A stretch of 64,000 nt of DNA from Sulfitobacter dubius (GTDB taxonomy: Bacteria; Pseudomonadota; Alphaproteobacteria; Rhodobacterales; Rhodobacteraceae): contig NZ_FOPG01000003.1 of NCBI RefSeq assembly GCF_900113435.1, positions 62,001-126,000 on the forward strand, given 5' to 3'. The position numbers were made by a program, and so were the translations under genes. Each line of letters begins with the position of its first letter. Position 1 is the stretch's first letter. The notes under the pieces were generated by a model that saw only the letters and a program-made list of their open reading frames with translations, did not search any database and was not told the origin of the DNA. Below are positions 16,665 to 25,443 of this stretch, piece after piece.

Positions 16665-18242
16665 ATGAGCCAGAGATTTACACGACGCATTTTCCTTGGA
16701 ACGGCTGCTGCCGCGATGGCCGCAGCTTCCGCTTGGGCCGAGCCACCGACCACATCATTGCGCCCCGTCGGGCGCGATGCCGATCTGTACAAACAGGCCA
16801 TTCCAAATGTGTCAGAGATCATCGCCGACAGCGGGATCACAGGCACGGTCGCCTTTGCCGTGATCGACGTCGACAGCGGTATCTGGCTGGAAGCATCAAA
16901 TGCCACCGATGGCATCCCGCCCGCCAGCAGTATCAAAGCGATCACCGCGCTTTATGCCCTGGATCAACTTGGGCCGGATCATGTTTTTGAAACGCGGTTG
17001 CTGGCAACAGGTGGCGTGGTCGATGGGGAAGTGCAGGGCGATCTGATCCTTGTCGGCGGGGGCGACCCGACGCTCGACAGTGACAACCTTGGCCAGATGG
17101 CCGAGGAGTTGAAAGAGGCGGGCATCATCGGGGTGAAGGGCAAATTCAAGGTCTATGAAGGATCTTTGCCCTCGACCTTTGCGATCGACCCCGAACAGCC
17201 CGATCATGTGGGATATAACCCTGGCGTCTCGGGCATTGCCCTGAACTACAACCGGGTGCATTTCGAATGGAAACGCAGCGGTAGCGGCTATGACGTGACA
17301 ATGGAGGGCCGCGCGGCGCGTTATGCGCCGGCAGTACGTGCGGCCACGATGGAAGTCGTGGACCGCAGTGGCCCAGTCTATACCTACGAAAACCGCCCCG
17401 ACCGAGATGTCTGGACCGTGGCGAAGTCTGCCTTGGGCACCGGCGGTGCGCGTTGGTTGCCGATCCGGCGGCCCAGTGTCTATGCAGGGGACATTTTCAC
17501 CACCATCGCCCGGAGCCACGGTATCAACTTGGGCGATGCGGAATTGGCCGAAACACTGCCCGAGGGGGAGACCCTCGTTACCCATCGCAGCGCCGAGTTG
17601 CGGCCGATCCTAAAGGACATGCTGGAATATTCCACCAACCTTACGGCTGAGATGGTTGGTCTGGCCGCCAGCGCCAAACGGCTGGGAACGGTGCCAAGCC
17701 TGCGTGCCTCTGCCGCCGAGATGAACAAATGGGCGATTGAGGAGCTGGGCATGGAAAACCCGGCGATGATCGACCATTCGGGTCTTGGCGACGACAGCAA
17801 GATGACCGTGCATGACATGGCCGGAGGGTTGGCGCGTATTCATGGTACGGGGCTGCGGCCCCTGCTGAAACCTGTGTATCTGCGCGATGATAGTGGCCGA
17901 CCGGAGCGCGATAATCCCATTGAGATTGACGCCAAGACGGGCACTTTGAACTTTGTCTCGGCGCTGGCCGGGTTCCTGACCACGCCCGAAGATCGTGTGT
18001 TGGCCTTTGCAATCCTGACGGCGAACACCGATGAGCGGGCGAAAATCACACGTGCTGAGCGTGAGCGCCCGCCGGGGGCGCGGACATGGAATGGGCGGGC
18101 CAAACGTGTGCAGCGTGGTCTGCTTGAGCGTTGGGGGCTGCTTTATAACGCGGCGGTTAAGCCAGAGGCAGAAACGGCCCCGGCGCCTGAGGTTACATCT
18201 GAGGAAGCACCGGAGCCTGAAGCCGTTCTGGAGGAATCCTGA
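16665..18242 (+). CDS. dacB: D-alanyl-D-alanine carboxypeptidase/endopeptidase (PBP4, DacB family)
   Basis: Periplasmic serine peptidase of 525 residues, peptidase S13. The N-terminus has a twin-arginine-like signal (TRRIFLGTAAAAMAAASAWA). The penicillin-binding triad is complete: SSIK in PPASSIKAITALY, STN in EYSTNLTAEM, and KTG in DAKTGTLNFV. It trims or cleaves peptidoglycan cross-links. I start at 16665 because the signal peptide begins there; 24 upstream codons are open but look non-coding. A Pro/Glu/Ala-rich tail of about 30 residues follows the catalytic domain and is probably unstructured. Confidence 0.92.
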   Translation: MSQRFTRRIFLGTAAAAMAAASAWAEPPTTSLRPVGRDADLYKQAIPNVSEIIADSGITGTVAFAVIDVDSGIWLEASNATDGIPPASSIKAITALYALDQLGPDHVFETRLLATGGVVDGEVQGDLILVGGGDPTLDSDNLGQMAEELKEAGIIGVKGKFKVYEGSLPSTFAIDPEQPDHVGYNPGVSGIALNYNRVHFEWKRSGSGYDVTMEGRAARYAPAVRAATMEVVDRSGPVYTYENRPDRDVWTVAKSALGTGGARWLPIRRPSVYAGDIFTTIARSHGINLGDAELAETLPEGETLVTHRSAELRPILKDMLEYSTNLTAEMVGLAASAKRLGTVPSLRASAAEMNKWAIEELGMENPAMIDHSGLGDDSKMTVHDMAGGLARIHGTGLRPLLKPVYLRDDSGRPERDNPIEIDAKTGTLNFVSALAGFLTTPEDRVLAFAILTANTDERAKITRAERERPPGARTWNGRAKRVQRGLLERWGLLYNAAVKPEAETAPAPEVTSEEAPEPEAVLEES

Positions 18243-18249
18243 AGTCTGC

Positions 18250-18672
18250 TTAGGTCAGATGCCGCGCCCGCGCGCCGCGCTCGATCGCGGCGGCGTGGAG
18301 CCGGTCGATGTTGAGCTCATAGCGGATTTCTTCGAGGAGACGCAGTTCAGCCTCGTCCAGCGTACCATCGGCGGCGGCCACGTCACAGGCCAGCGCATAG
18401 GCTGTTTCATGCAGGCGTTCGGGCAGGGCTTCGCGGATAAGGCCAAAGAGGGCATCCAACCCGTCTTCCTGCTCAAAGAGGTCAAACACCGTTTTGCTGA
18501 TCGTCGCCACGCGGTCATTGTCATAGCCGGAAAATACCGGCAGCAGGTTCAGTGCGGATTCAATTTTAACCAGTTCGGCGGTGCGAATGTCTTCGTCCGA
18601 GGCCGAGACCGCGATCATCAGCGCGACAAGGCAGTCTTGGGCGCTGAGCGAGAGGGAAGATGTGTCGGGCAT
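18250..18672 (-). CDS. TerB-like protein (tellurite resistance TerB domain)
   Basis: A 140-residue, all-helical cytoplasmic protein. Two acidic helix-loop motifs typical of TerB are visible, SASDEDIRTAEL near the N-terminus and AAADGTLDEAEL near the C-terminus; in this family they can bind divalent metal. The start at 18672 has AAGGA seven bases upstream. The frame is open for 49 codons above it but without support. It converges with the PBP4 gene and is divergent from lysK. No other ter genes are present, so a role in tellurite resistance is not implied. Confidence 0.82.
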   Translation of the reverse strand: MPDTSSLSLSAQDCLVALMIAVSASDEDIRTAELVKIESALNLLPVFSGYDNDRVATISKTVFDLFEQEDGLDALFGLIREALPERLHETAYALACDVAAADGTLDEAELRLLEEIRYELNIDRLHAAAIERGARARHLT

Positions 18673-18794
18673 CGGGAAATCCTTTGAACAGGTATGTTGC
18701 AGCGCAGAATATTGACCCTCAGGGTGCGAAGCAATAGGAACGGGCGACCCCGTGCGCATTGGGCGCAGGGGCGCCAAAAGATGGATGATCCGAC

Positions 18795-20375
18795 ATGTCC
18801 GAGACCCGAGACGCGGCACTTAGCAGCAAAGCATGGCCCTTTGAAGAAGCGCGCCGGGTGCTCAAACGGTACGCCAAGAAACCGCCGGAGAAGGGCTATG
18901 TGCTGTTCGAGACGGGCTATGGCCCCTCTGGCTTGCCGCATATCGGCACCTTTGGGGAGGTGCTGCGCACCACGATGATCAAGCGCGCCTTCGAAGAGAT
19001 CAGCGATATTCCGACCAAGCTGGTGTGTTTCTCGGACGATCTGGACGGCATGCGCAAGGTGCCGGGCAACGTGCCACAGCAAGAAATGCTGGCTGAGCAT
19101 ATGCACAAGCCGCTGACCGTGGTGCCGGACCCGTTCGGCACGCATGAGAGCTTTGGCCACCACAACAACGCGATGCTGCGCCGGTTCCTCGACACTTTCG
19201 GCTTCGAGTACGAGTTCTATTCCGCGCGCGAATTCTACCGCTCGGGCCAGTTCGACGAGGTGCTGCTGCGCGCCTGCGAGAAGTACGACGAGATCATGGC
19301 GGTGATGCTGAAGTCGCTACGCGAGGAGCGCGCGCAGACCTATTCGATTTTCCTGCCGATCCACCCCGAAACGGGCCGCGTGATGTATGTGCCGATGAAG
19401 GAGGTCAACGCCAAGGATGGCACGATCACCTTCGACGACGAGGACGGCACCGAGATGACCTTGCCGGTCACCGGGGGCAACGTGAAGCTGCAATGGAAGC
19501 CTGACTTTGGCGCGCGTTGGGCTGCGCTGGATGTCGACTTTGAGATGTACGGCAAGGAACATGCGACCAACACGGCGATCTATGATCGGATCTGCGAGAT
19601 CCTCGGTGGTAAGAAGCCCGAGCATTTCAGCTATGAGCTGTTCCTTGATGAGAACGGTCAGAAGATTTCCAAGTCCTCGGGCAACGGCATTTCGATCGAC
19701 CAGTGGCTGACCTATGCTAGCACTGAGAGCTTGTCGTATTTCATGTTCCAAAAGCCCAAGACGGCCAAGCGCATGCATTTTGACGTGATCCCCAAGGCGG
19801 TTGATGAATACCACCAGCAGCTTCGGGCCTATGAGACGCAGGATGTGAAGGCGCGGCTGAACAACCCGGTCTGGCACATCCACGGGGGCGATGTGCCGAA
19901 GTCGGACATGGTGGTGCCCTTCTCCATGCTGCTGAACCTTGCAAGCGTATCGAGCGCCGAGGACAAGTCGCAGCTTTGGGGTTTCATCCAGCGCTATGCG
20001 CCTGACGCCACACCGGAAAACAACCCTGGCATGGATCAGGCGGCGGGCCATGCGGTGCGCTATTTCAACGACTTCGTGAAGCCGCAGAAGGTGTTCCGCG
20101 CGCCTACGGAGTTGGAACGCGAAGCGTTGGAAGACCTGCGCGAGCGGCTCAAAGTCTGGGACAGCGGGCTGGATGCCGAAGCGTTGCAGAGCATGGTTTT
20201 TGCCGTGGGCAAAGAGCGTTTCGACCCGCTGCGCGACTGGTTCACCGCGCTTTACGAAGTGTTGCTGGGCGCCAGTCAAGGGCCACGCTTTGGCGGGTTC
20301 ATCGCGCTTTATGGTGTGGATGAGACCGTGGCGCTGATCGACGACGCGCTGGCGGGCAAGCTGACCACCGCGTGA
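18795..20375 (+). CDS. lysK: Lysyl-tRNA synthetase, class I
   Basis: Class I LysRS of 526 residues, the archaeal-type enzyme also used by many alphaproteobacteria instead of class II LysS. The Rossmann signature appears as PHIGT (HIGH-like) around residue 48 and the second signature as KISKS around residue 293. The central part carries the class I LysRS-specific [12 protein letters not shown]. The C-terminal anticodon-binding helix bundle is complete. The gene is monocistronic. No class II enzyme lies in the window, so this is probably the main LysRS. Confidence 0.95.
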   Translation: MSETRDAALSSKAWPFEEARRVLKRYAKKPPEKGYVLFETGYGPSGLPHIGTFGEVLRTTMIKRAFEEISDIPTKLVCFSDDLDGMRKVPGNVPQQEMLAEHMHKPLTVVPDPFGTHESFGHHNNAMLRRFLDTFGFEYEFYSAREFYRSGQFDEVLLRACEKYDEIMAVMLKSLREERAQTYSIFLPIHPETGRVMYVPMKEVNAKDGTITFDDEDGTEMTLPVTGGNVKLQWKPDFGARWAALDVDFEMYGKEHATNTAIYDRICEILGGKKPEHFSYELFLDENGQKISKSSGNGISIDQWLTYASTESLSYFMFQKPKTAKRMHFDVIPKAVDEYHQQLRAYETQDVKARLNNPVWHIHGGDVPKSDMVVPFSMLLNLASVSSAEDKSQLWGFIQRYAPDATPENNPGMDQAAGHAVRYFNDFVKPQKVFRAPTELEREALEDLRERLKVWDSGLDAEALQSMVFAVGKERFDPLRDWFTALYEVLLGASQGPRFGGFIALYGVDETVALIDDALAGKLTTA

Positions 20376-20435
20376 AACTTTTGCCTCTTGCCCTGCGTGA
20401 CTTAGATCATTCAGCAAGGGTAAGGGGGAAAGGCG

Positions 20436-20849
20436 ATGCGCAACGCGGTATTTACATTTTTCGGAGGGCTGGCGCTGTCGGCCCTCCTGAGCTTTGGCGC
20501 TATGGCGCAGCAGGCCGAGATCGAAGAGACGATCAACAGCCAGTTCGACGCCTTTCGCGCGGATGATTTCGCCGCGGCTTTGGAGTTCGCCACGCCGAAC
20601 TTGCAGCGCTATTTCCAGACCCCCGAGAACTTTCGCAGTATGGTCAGCAATGGCTATCCAATGGTGCAGAACCCTGCTGAGGTGCGGTTTCTGGATCACC
20701 GTGCGGATGGCACACGGTTTGTCCAAGTGGTGCAGGTCGTTGACCCCAAGGGCTTCACGCATCTGCTGGGTTATTTGATGGAGCAGACCGAGGAAGGCTG
20801 GCGCATTGGCGCGGTGCAAATCCTCGATGCGCCGGGCGCGAATGTGTGA
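20436..20849 (+). CDS. DUF4864-like exported protein
   Basis: A 137-residue protein with an N-terminal signal peptide (FGGLALSALLSFGAMAQQ, likely cleavage after AMA). The mature part resembles DUF4864, a cystatin/NTF2-like small fold: an acidic helix with DAFRADDFAAALEFA, then YFQTPENFRSMV and strands ending with GWRIGAVQIL. Such proteins are periplasmic with no known reaction. It follows lysK by about 60 bases on the same strand with a GGGGAAAGG ribosome site and may be cotranscribed. The family assignment is by recognition and moderately sure. Confidence 0.75.
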   Translation: MRNAVFTFFGGLALSALLSFGAMAQQAEIEETINSQFDAFRADDFAAALEFATPNLQRYFQTPENFRSMVSNGYPMVQNPAEVRFLDHRADGTRFVQVVQVVDPKGFTHLLGYLMEQTEEGWRIGAVQILDAPGANV

Positions 20850-20996
20850 GGTCTGTTGCGGCCCATACGCGCGGTGAACACAGTCACGATTAACACATCG
20901 TTGATACTTCCCTGACCTCGCGGTTCGGCCTGTCCGAGCCAGAGCAGTTGAGCGGCGCGCCTTGGTGAGAGGTGCGGGCCGGGGAAAGGAAATGCG

Positions 20997-23285
20997 ATGA
21001 ACAAGGCGATTACCGACGGTTTGGTGCTGATGCCGACACCCTTTGCGGCGGGTCTGGATGTCTGGTCGAGCGGCGATGGCACGCCAGGGTCAGACACCTA
21101 TGAGAATGCCTCAAACGCGGCCTTTGTCCCGGCAGATCAGGATTTTGGTGGGGCGCTGGAATTGCTCAAGACACAGGCCACGCAGCGGCTGCGGTACATG
21201 GGCCAGACCACGCTTCTACCGGGCTGCTATCTGCGCGTGACGGCGCGGGTCAAGGCCGTGAGCGGCAACCTACCATCGGTGCGCATTGCAGGCTATCCGG
21301 CGCAATCAGGCGGGGGCAAAGTAGGCGGCGTGCCGGAGTTCGGACCGGCCACCACGCTTACCAGCTACGGTGAGGTGGTTGAGGTCAGCGCGATCATCGG
21401 CAGTGGCGACCGTGGCGGGGTCGATATGGTTTGGGGCACGCGGGCGACCTATGGCCATTTCGGGCTGGACCTGATCGGGCCGACGGGCGGCGTGGTGCGG
21501 ATCGACGATATCGAGATCGAAGATGTAACCTCTGTTTTTCTACGGGACATGTTGGCGCAGGTTGATGTGCGCGACTTTGGTGCGGTGGGTAATGGGGTGA
21601 CCGACGACACCGCCGCTTTTGAAGCTGCCAATGTCGCTGCCGATGGGCGTACGGTTCTGGTGCCTACGGGGAATTATCTGCTGAACGGCGATGTCACTTT
21701 CGACACGCCGGTAAAGTTTGAGGGCCATGTTACCATGCCCGTGGCGGCGATCCTGCTGCTACGCCGCAACTTTGACCTGCCCAGCTATATTGAGGCATTT
21801 GAGAACGAAGAGGTCGCGTTCCTCAAGGCGTTTCAGGCGCTGCTGAACAACGCGGACCACGATTCGCTCGATATGGGTGGGCGCAAGGTGAATGTGACCG
21901 GACCACTGGATATGCAGGCGGCGGTGCCTGACAAGACGAGCTATGCCACGCGCCGGGTGATCCGCAACGGCCAGCTTGAGGCGGCATCGAGCAGCAATTG
22001 GGACACGGTGGTGGTGACCTCGCAGGCGAGCTACTCAACCTCGCATAGTCGCAAGCTGACCAATGTGACCAACATCGCCAATGTGCCCGTGGGCGCGCTG
22101 GTCGAAGGCACCGGCGTGGGGCGTGAGATTTATGTGCGATCCAAGAATATCGCGACGCAGGAGGTCACCCTGAATGCGCCGCTATACGACGCAGCGGGCA
22201 CCCAAAATTTTACCTTTCGCAAATTTCAATACATGGTGGATTTTAGTGGCTTTGCATCGCTGTCGAAATTCGTGATGGCGGATGTCGAATTCCAGTGCAA
22301 CAACCGCTGCAGCGCGGTTAATCTTGCTCCCTCGGGGCTGATCTTTCATCTGCGCGATTGCTTCATCAGCCGGCCCAAAGACCGGGGTGTTACCTCGACC
22401 GGGGTGGGTTGTCAGGGCATGTTGATTGACCGCTGTCAGTTCCTTTCCGCTGAAGATGCGCTGACCGTGCCGAACCGCAGTAGCATCGCGCTGAACACCA
22501 ACGCCAACGATGTAAAGCTACGCGATTGCCGCGCGACGAAGTTCCGCCATTTCGCGTTGTTGGCAGGGGGCAATAGCATCGTAACGGGCAACCACTTCTT
22601 CCAAGGCGACTCGGTTGAGAGTGGTGTGCGTTCGGCGGGGTTGATCCTTGCCTCGGCCCATACAAGTGCGGTGGTGACGGGGAATTACGTCGACAATTGC
22701 TTTATCGAATGGACGAACGAGCAAGACCCGACCCCGGCCTTCACCACTGGCTATTCGTTCAGCGCGCTTTGTATCAGCGACAATATCTTCCTGTCGGGCG
22801 CGGTCGCGCCGTGGTTCAGCTATATTGTGGTCAAGCCGCATGGGGCAGGGCATTTCCTGAGCGGGGTGAACATCTCGGGCAATCGGTTCCGAAGCTTGAT
22901 TGGCGGTATTGACCGGGTCGAGCGTGTGGATACGACATTTGCCGATCTTGATCTCTCGCGTTGTAAGAATGTGGTGATGAAGGGCAATTCCTTTCACGCC
23001 GTCTCGGCGCAGGTCGAGAATATGGCCGAGATCGAATTTACCCAAACCACACCGTCAAATACATGGGTGATTGATACCTCTGGTCATCTGCCTTTTGGTG
23101 GGCAGGCCCTGAATACCGATGCGGTGGTGGCCCATGGTGCGATCCGCAACGGTAACAATGTGGCACAGTTCGATATGCCTTATGTCACCCATGCCGAAGG
23201 GCCTGACCGGGATCAGATCCATGTGGTCTGGCCGTCGGCAGTGCGGGGCAAAGTCTCGGTGATGGTGCGAATGGACAACCGTTAA
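20997..23285 (+). CDS. Large right-handed beta-helix protein (Pectate_lyase_3 / GH28-related)
   Basis: A 762-residue protein. Residues 1-170 form a beta-rich N-terminal region like a carbohydrate-binding jelly roll, followed by the Pectate_lyase_3 start signature VRDFGAVGNGVTDDTAAFEAA at about 187-207. After that come repeated beta-strand turns typical of parallel beta-helices (VTGNHFF, VTGNYVDN, ISGNRFRS, MKGNSFH). No signal peptide is visible, so export would need another route. Similar folds occur in polysaccharide lyases, epimerases and phage tailspikes; no catalytic residues can be assigned. It is monocistronic and ends before a bidirectional terminator. Confidence 0.75.
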   Translation: MNKAITDGLVLMPTPFAAGLDVWSSGDGTPGSDTYENASNAAFVPADQDFGGALELLKTQATQRLRYMGQTTLLPGCYLRVTARVKAVSGNLPSVRIAGYPAQSGGGKVGGVPEFGPATTLTSYGEVVEVSAIIGSGDRGGVDMVWGTRATYGHFGLDLIGPTGGVVRIDDIEIEDVTSVFLRDMLAQVDVRDFGAVGNGVTDDTAAFEAANVAADGRTVLVPTGNYLLNGDVTFDTPVKFEGHVTMPVAAILLLRRNFDLPSYIEAFENEEVAFLKAFQALLNNADHDSLDMGGRKVNVTGPLDMQAAVPDKTSYATRRVIRNGQLEAASSSNWDTVVVTSQASYSTSHSRKLTNVTNIANVPVGALVEGTGVGREIYVRSKNIATQEVTLNAPLYDAAGTQNFTFRKFQYMVDFSGFASLSKFVMADVEFQCNNRCSAVNLAPSGLIFHLRDCFISRPKDRGVTSTGVGCQGMLIDRCQFLSAEDALTVPNRSSIALNTNANDVKLRDCRATKFRHFALLAGGNSIVTGNHFFQGDSVESGVRSAGLILASAHTSAVVTGNYVDNCFIEWTNEQDPTPAFTTGYSFSALCISDNIFLSGAVAPWFSYIVVKPHGAGHFLSGVNISGNRFRSLIGGIDRVERVDTTFADLDLSRCKNVVMKGNSFHAVSAQVENMAEIEFTQTTPSNTWVIDTSGHLPFGGQALNTDAVVAHGAIRNGNNVAQFDMPYVTHAEGPDRDQIHVVWPSAVRGKVSVMVRMDNR

Positions 23286-23308
23286 CCCCCGGTTCGGGGC
23301 GATACGTT

Positions 23309-23340
23309 AAATGGCCCTGCCGAAAATGGTGGGGCCATTT
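23309..23340. terminator. Bidirectional hairpin between convergent genes
   Basis: AAATGGCCC (23309-23317) pairs with GGGCCATTT (23332-23340). A/T pairs flank the GC core on both sides, suited to stopping transcription from the beta-helix gene and the convergent outer-membrane protein gene. Confidence 0.7.
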
Positions 23341-23343
23341 GCG

Positions 23344-24015
23344 TTAGAATCCGCGCCAAAGGCTGACGGTAAGGGCCGAGTTTTCAGGCGCATCAAAGGG
23401 CACTTCGCTGCCCAGTTGGACGCGGAATTTGCTAAAGCTTGGCGATAGAACAATGGAGGGGGCGAATTTGGCATAGGTTTCGCCCCCGGTGTAGGTAACG
23501 AAAACCTGCGTCATACCAGTGACGACTTCGGTGAAATCGAACCCCGCGGTGGTGTCGAGTTTGATGACCTCTTGCGAGAATCCAAACTCCCATTTTGCGG
23601 AGGCATCGACGGTCAGCCAGCCATTGCGTTCGCCGAACGTAAAGCCACGGCCCCATGACAGCCCGGCACGGAGATGCGGCGAGATGAGCACATCTGTCCA
23701 GCTTGCCCCTGCACCAAGATCGTAGGCCCAGCGGCCCCGCTCGGTCGGCTCTCCCAAAGGGAAACGCAGGAAAACGGTGGCGCTGCCGTTTTGCAGTCCG
23801 AAACGGCTTTGGCCTGTATTGAGGTCAAAGCCAAGGGTCAGGTTCTCGCGCAGTCCGTATTCGATGTAGGTGCTTTGGGTGAGATCGTAAAAGTAAGTTG
23901 CCGAGAATGACGTGGAGAGGAAGCTTGTCCCTTCTTCGCGCAGCCACGGCCCAGCGTGGGCGACTGCGGCGCTGAACTGGTAGGCCACAAGAGTAAGGCA
24001 AAGGGCAGATCGCAT
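23344..24015 (-). CDS. Predicted outer-membrane beta-barrel protein
   Basis: A 223-residue protein with a signal peptide (ALCLTLVAYQFSAAVAHA). The mature region is built of alternating amphipathic strands (FLSTSFSATYFYD, IEYGLRENLTLGFDLN, ATVFLRFPLG, WAYDLGAGASW), and it ends in aromatic Phe after LWRGF, the usual C-terminal signal for outer-membrane insertion by BAM. I see no family motif. Its size suits an eight- to ten-strand barrel. It converges with the beta-helix gene. Function is unknown. Confidence 0.7.
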   Translation of the reverse strand: MRSALCLTLVAYQFSAAVAHAGPWLREEGTSFLSTSFSATYFYDLTQSTYIEYGLRENLTLGFDLNTGQSRFGLQNGSATVFLRFPLGEPTERGRWAYDLGAGASWTDVLISPHLRAGLSWGRGFTFGERNGWLTVDASAKWEFGFSQEVIKLDTTAGFDFTEVVTGMTQVFVTYTGGETYAKFAPSIVLSPSFSKFRVQLGSEVPFDAPENSALTVSLWRGF

Positions 24016-24083
24016 AGCAGGCTCCTGCAGCGATCTTGGTTAATAGCGGTTAATAAATCGTTTCTGCGGGTGGCCGAACGTAA

Positions 24084-24110
24084 AAACCCGGAGCCAAGGG
24101 CACCGGGTTT
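24084..24110 (-). terminator. Intrinsic terminator of the PLDc_N gene
   Basis: AAACCCGG (24084-24091) pairs with CCGGGTTT (24103-24110) around an 11-base loop; the minus strand continues with TTTTT-ACG. It lies 24 bases after the gene's stop. Confidence 0.78.
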
Positions 24111-24133
24111 CTAAGTCGTCTATGTAGGTTGTA

Positions 24134-24319
24134 TCACACGTGGGCTTTGTTGCCGCGTGGGCCTGCAATCAGCCAGACGATGAAGCCCAGCACTGGCAGG
24201 ATGATGATCCCCAATACCCAAGCAATCTTGGCCGCGCCCGAGGCGCTTGAGGTGATGACCTGATAGATGGCGTAGATGTCGGCGATGAGGACGATAAGCC
24301 CTAAAAGTCCATATTCCAT
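24134..24319 (-). CDS. Small membrane protein with PLDc_N domain
   Basis: A 61-residue protein with two hydrophobic helices (LLGLIVLIADIYAIYQVI and IAWVLGIIILPVLGFIVWLIAG) joined by a short polar loop and ending in a basic tail. This is the PLDc_N (phospholipase D N-terminal-like) domain found alone in many bacterial stress-associated membrane proteins; no phospholipase domain is present. An AGGAGACAC ribosome site precedes the ATG. It is monocistronic with its own terminator. Function is unknown. Confidence 0.82.
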   Translation of the reverse strand: MEYGLLGLIVLIADIYAIYQVITSSASGAAKIAWVLGIIILPVLGFIVWLIAGPRGNKAHV

Positions 24320-24501
24320 TCTGTGTCTCCTCTTGAAAGCGTGTATTTCCTATTGAATGCTCAACCCAGCTACGGCCTCTTTGGTTCCGGGGGCCTGTCT
24401 TTGACTGAATGAGCCAGAACCCGCCAGCTTGCCCGCTATGCGGGAACCGGCGGTGCCTGCCTTGGGTTTTGTTTCTACATCAACCAAGAAAGGAACAGGC
24501 C

Positions 24502-24858
24502 ATGACTGACACCACAGCACCCGCATCGCTGGTTTCTTCGGACAATGTGAACGGCACCGCCATTTTCAGCGCGGATGGGACCGAAATCGGCCATATCGAC
24601 CATCTGATGATCGATAAGAAATCCGGCAAAGTCGCTTACGCCGTTATGGGTTTCGGCGGCTTTCTGGGCATAGGCGAAGAACACTATCCCGTGCCATGGA
24701 ACGCGCTGGACTATGACCCAGCCCGCGATGGTTTCATGACAAACATTGACGAGACGACAGTCAAAGGCGCACCAGAGCGTACCGACAGTTGGTACAGCGA
24801 CCGTTCATGGCAAGAACGTACCTTTGATCACTACGGGGTGCCTTATTACTGGCTTTGA
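24502..24858 (+). CDS. PRC-barrel domain protein
   Basis: A 118-residue cytoplasmic protein. The PRC-barrel pattern covers residues 10-80: an early strand, then DGTEIGHIDHLMIDKKSGKVAYAVMGFGGFLGIGEEHYPVPW. Stand-alone PRC-barrel proteins of this kind are common in Rhodobacteraceae and are linked to stress, but their partner is generally unknown. The start at 24502 has AAAGGA eight bases upstream; the frame is open 31 codons further but reads like non-coding sequence. A strong terminator follows. Confidence 0.86.
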   Translation: MTDTTAPASLVSSDNVNGTAIFSADGTEIGHIDHLMIDKKSGKVAYAVMGFGGFLGIGEEHYPVPWNALDYDPARDGFMTNIDETTVKGAPERTDSWYSDRSWQERTFDHYGVPYYWL

Positions 24859-24880
24859 CCGCTCACACTAGGCATCTGGA

Positions 24881-24905
24881 GGGAGGCCGCGGCGCCTCCC
24901 TTTTT
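24881..24905 (+). terminator. Intrinsic terminator after the PRC-barrel gene
   Basis: GGGAGGC (24881-24887) pairs perfectly with GCCTCCC (24894-24900), followed directly by TTTTT. Confidence 0.9.
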
Positions 24906-25003
24906 GCTGCGCGGTTCATCGCGCAGCCCATTGTTTTTGAAGCGCAGATCGGGTCTCATGACGAAGGCTGACTGTTAGCCGCGTTTATTAAAAGGGGCCG
25001 CCG

Positions 25004-25078
25004 ATGCGCTGTTTGATCGTTATGGGTATGATGCTCACCCTTGCAGGGTGCGGCGTGCCATTCATACCGCTGATTTAA
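25004..25078 (+). CDS. Very small lipoprotein, 24 residues
   Basis: A short frame with a textbook lipoprotein signal: MRCLIVMGMMLTLAGC, where LAGC is a lipobox and Cys16 would be the lipidated residue, leaving only nine mature residues (CGVPFIPLI). AAGGGG lies about eight bases before the ATG. It ends 36 bases before a small membrane protein gene on the same strand, so the pair may be cotranscribed. Tiny lipoproteins of this type (entericidin-like) are known but hard to annotate. Evidence is the ribosome site plus the lipobox; expression is not shown. Confidence 0.55.
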   Translation: MRCLIVMGMMLTLAGCGVPFIPLI

Positions 25079-25114
25079 TCGGGCCATTCGCCCAAATTTA
25101 TAGGAGACCCGTTG

Positions 25115-25384
25115 ATGGAAGCCTTTCTTGATACGCTTGGCGCGGTGGCGCTGATCGCGCTTGTAGTTGTGGGGCTTGCCGCCGGGGCGATTGCCGGGGC
25201 TGTCGCAGGCCGGAACCGTCTGTTGTACCTTATTCTGGGGGTGATTGGCGCGGTGGCGCTGCCTTTCATCCTTGCAGCACTCGGCGTGACGGTCGTGGCG
25301 GCAGGGGGCTTGCTGTTGCTGCTGGTTGTTGCGGCAGTTGGTGCAGCGCTGGTACTGGCGCTTGTCGCAGCGCTTCGGCGATAG
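25115..25384 (+). CDS. Small multi-helix membrane protein (GlsB/YeaQ-like)
   Basis: An 89-residue, strongly hydrophobic protein with three predicted membrane helices (ALIALVVVGLAAGAIAGAVAG, LLYLILGVIGAVALPFILAALGV, and a long Leu/Val/Ala segment) and a basic C-terminus ending LRR. The Gly-rich first half resembles the YeaQ/GlsB stress-membrane family, but the match is loose. ATG at 25115 is used; a TTG one codon earlier has better spacing from GGAG and could be the true start. It follows the tiny lipoprotein and may share its promoter. Confidence 0.65.
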   Translation: MEAFLDTLGAVALIALVVVGLAAGAIAGAVAGRNRLLYLILGVIGAVALPFILAALGVTVVAAGGLLLLLVVAAVGAALVLALVAALRR

Positions 25385-25443
25385 CAGAGCATAGTTTTTC
25401 GAGTGAGATGCGCGGGCCACCCCAAAAGGGCGGCTCGTTGCGT

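Noticed and set aside
19317-20819. A 500-codon minus-strand frame opposite lysK
   Set aside because: Shadow of class I LysRS and the DUF4864 gene; no ribosome site and no motif.
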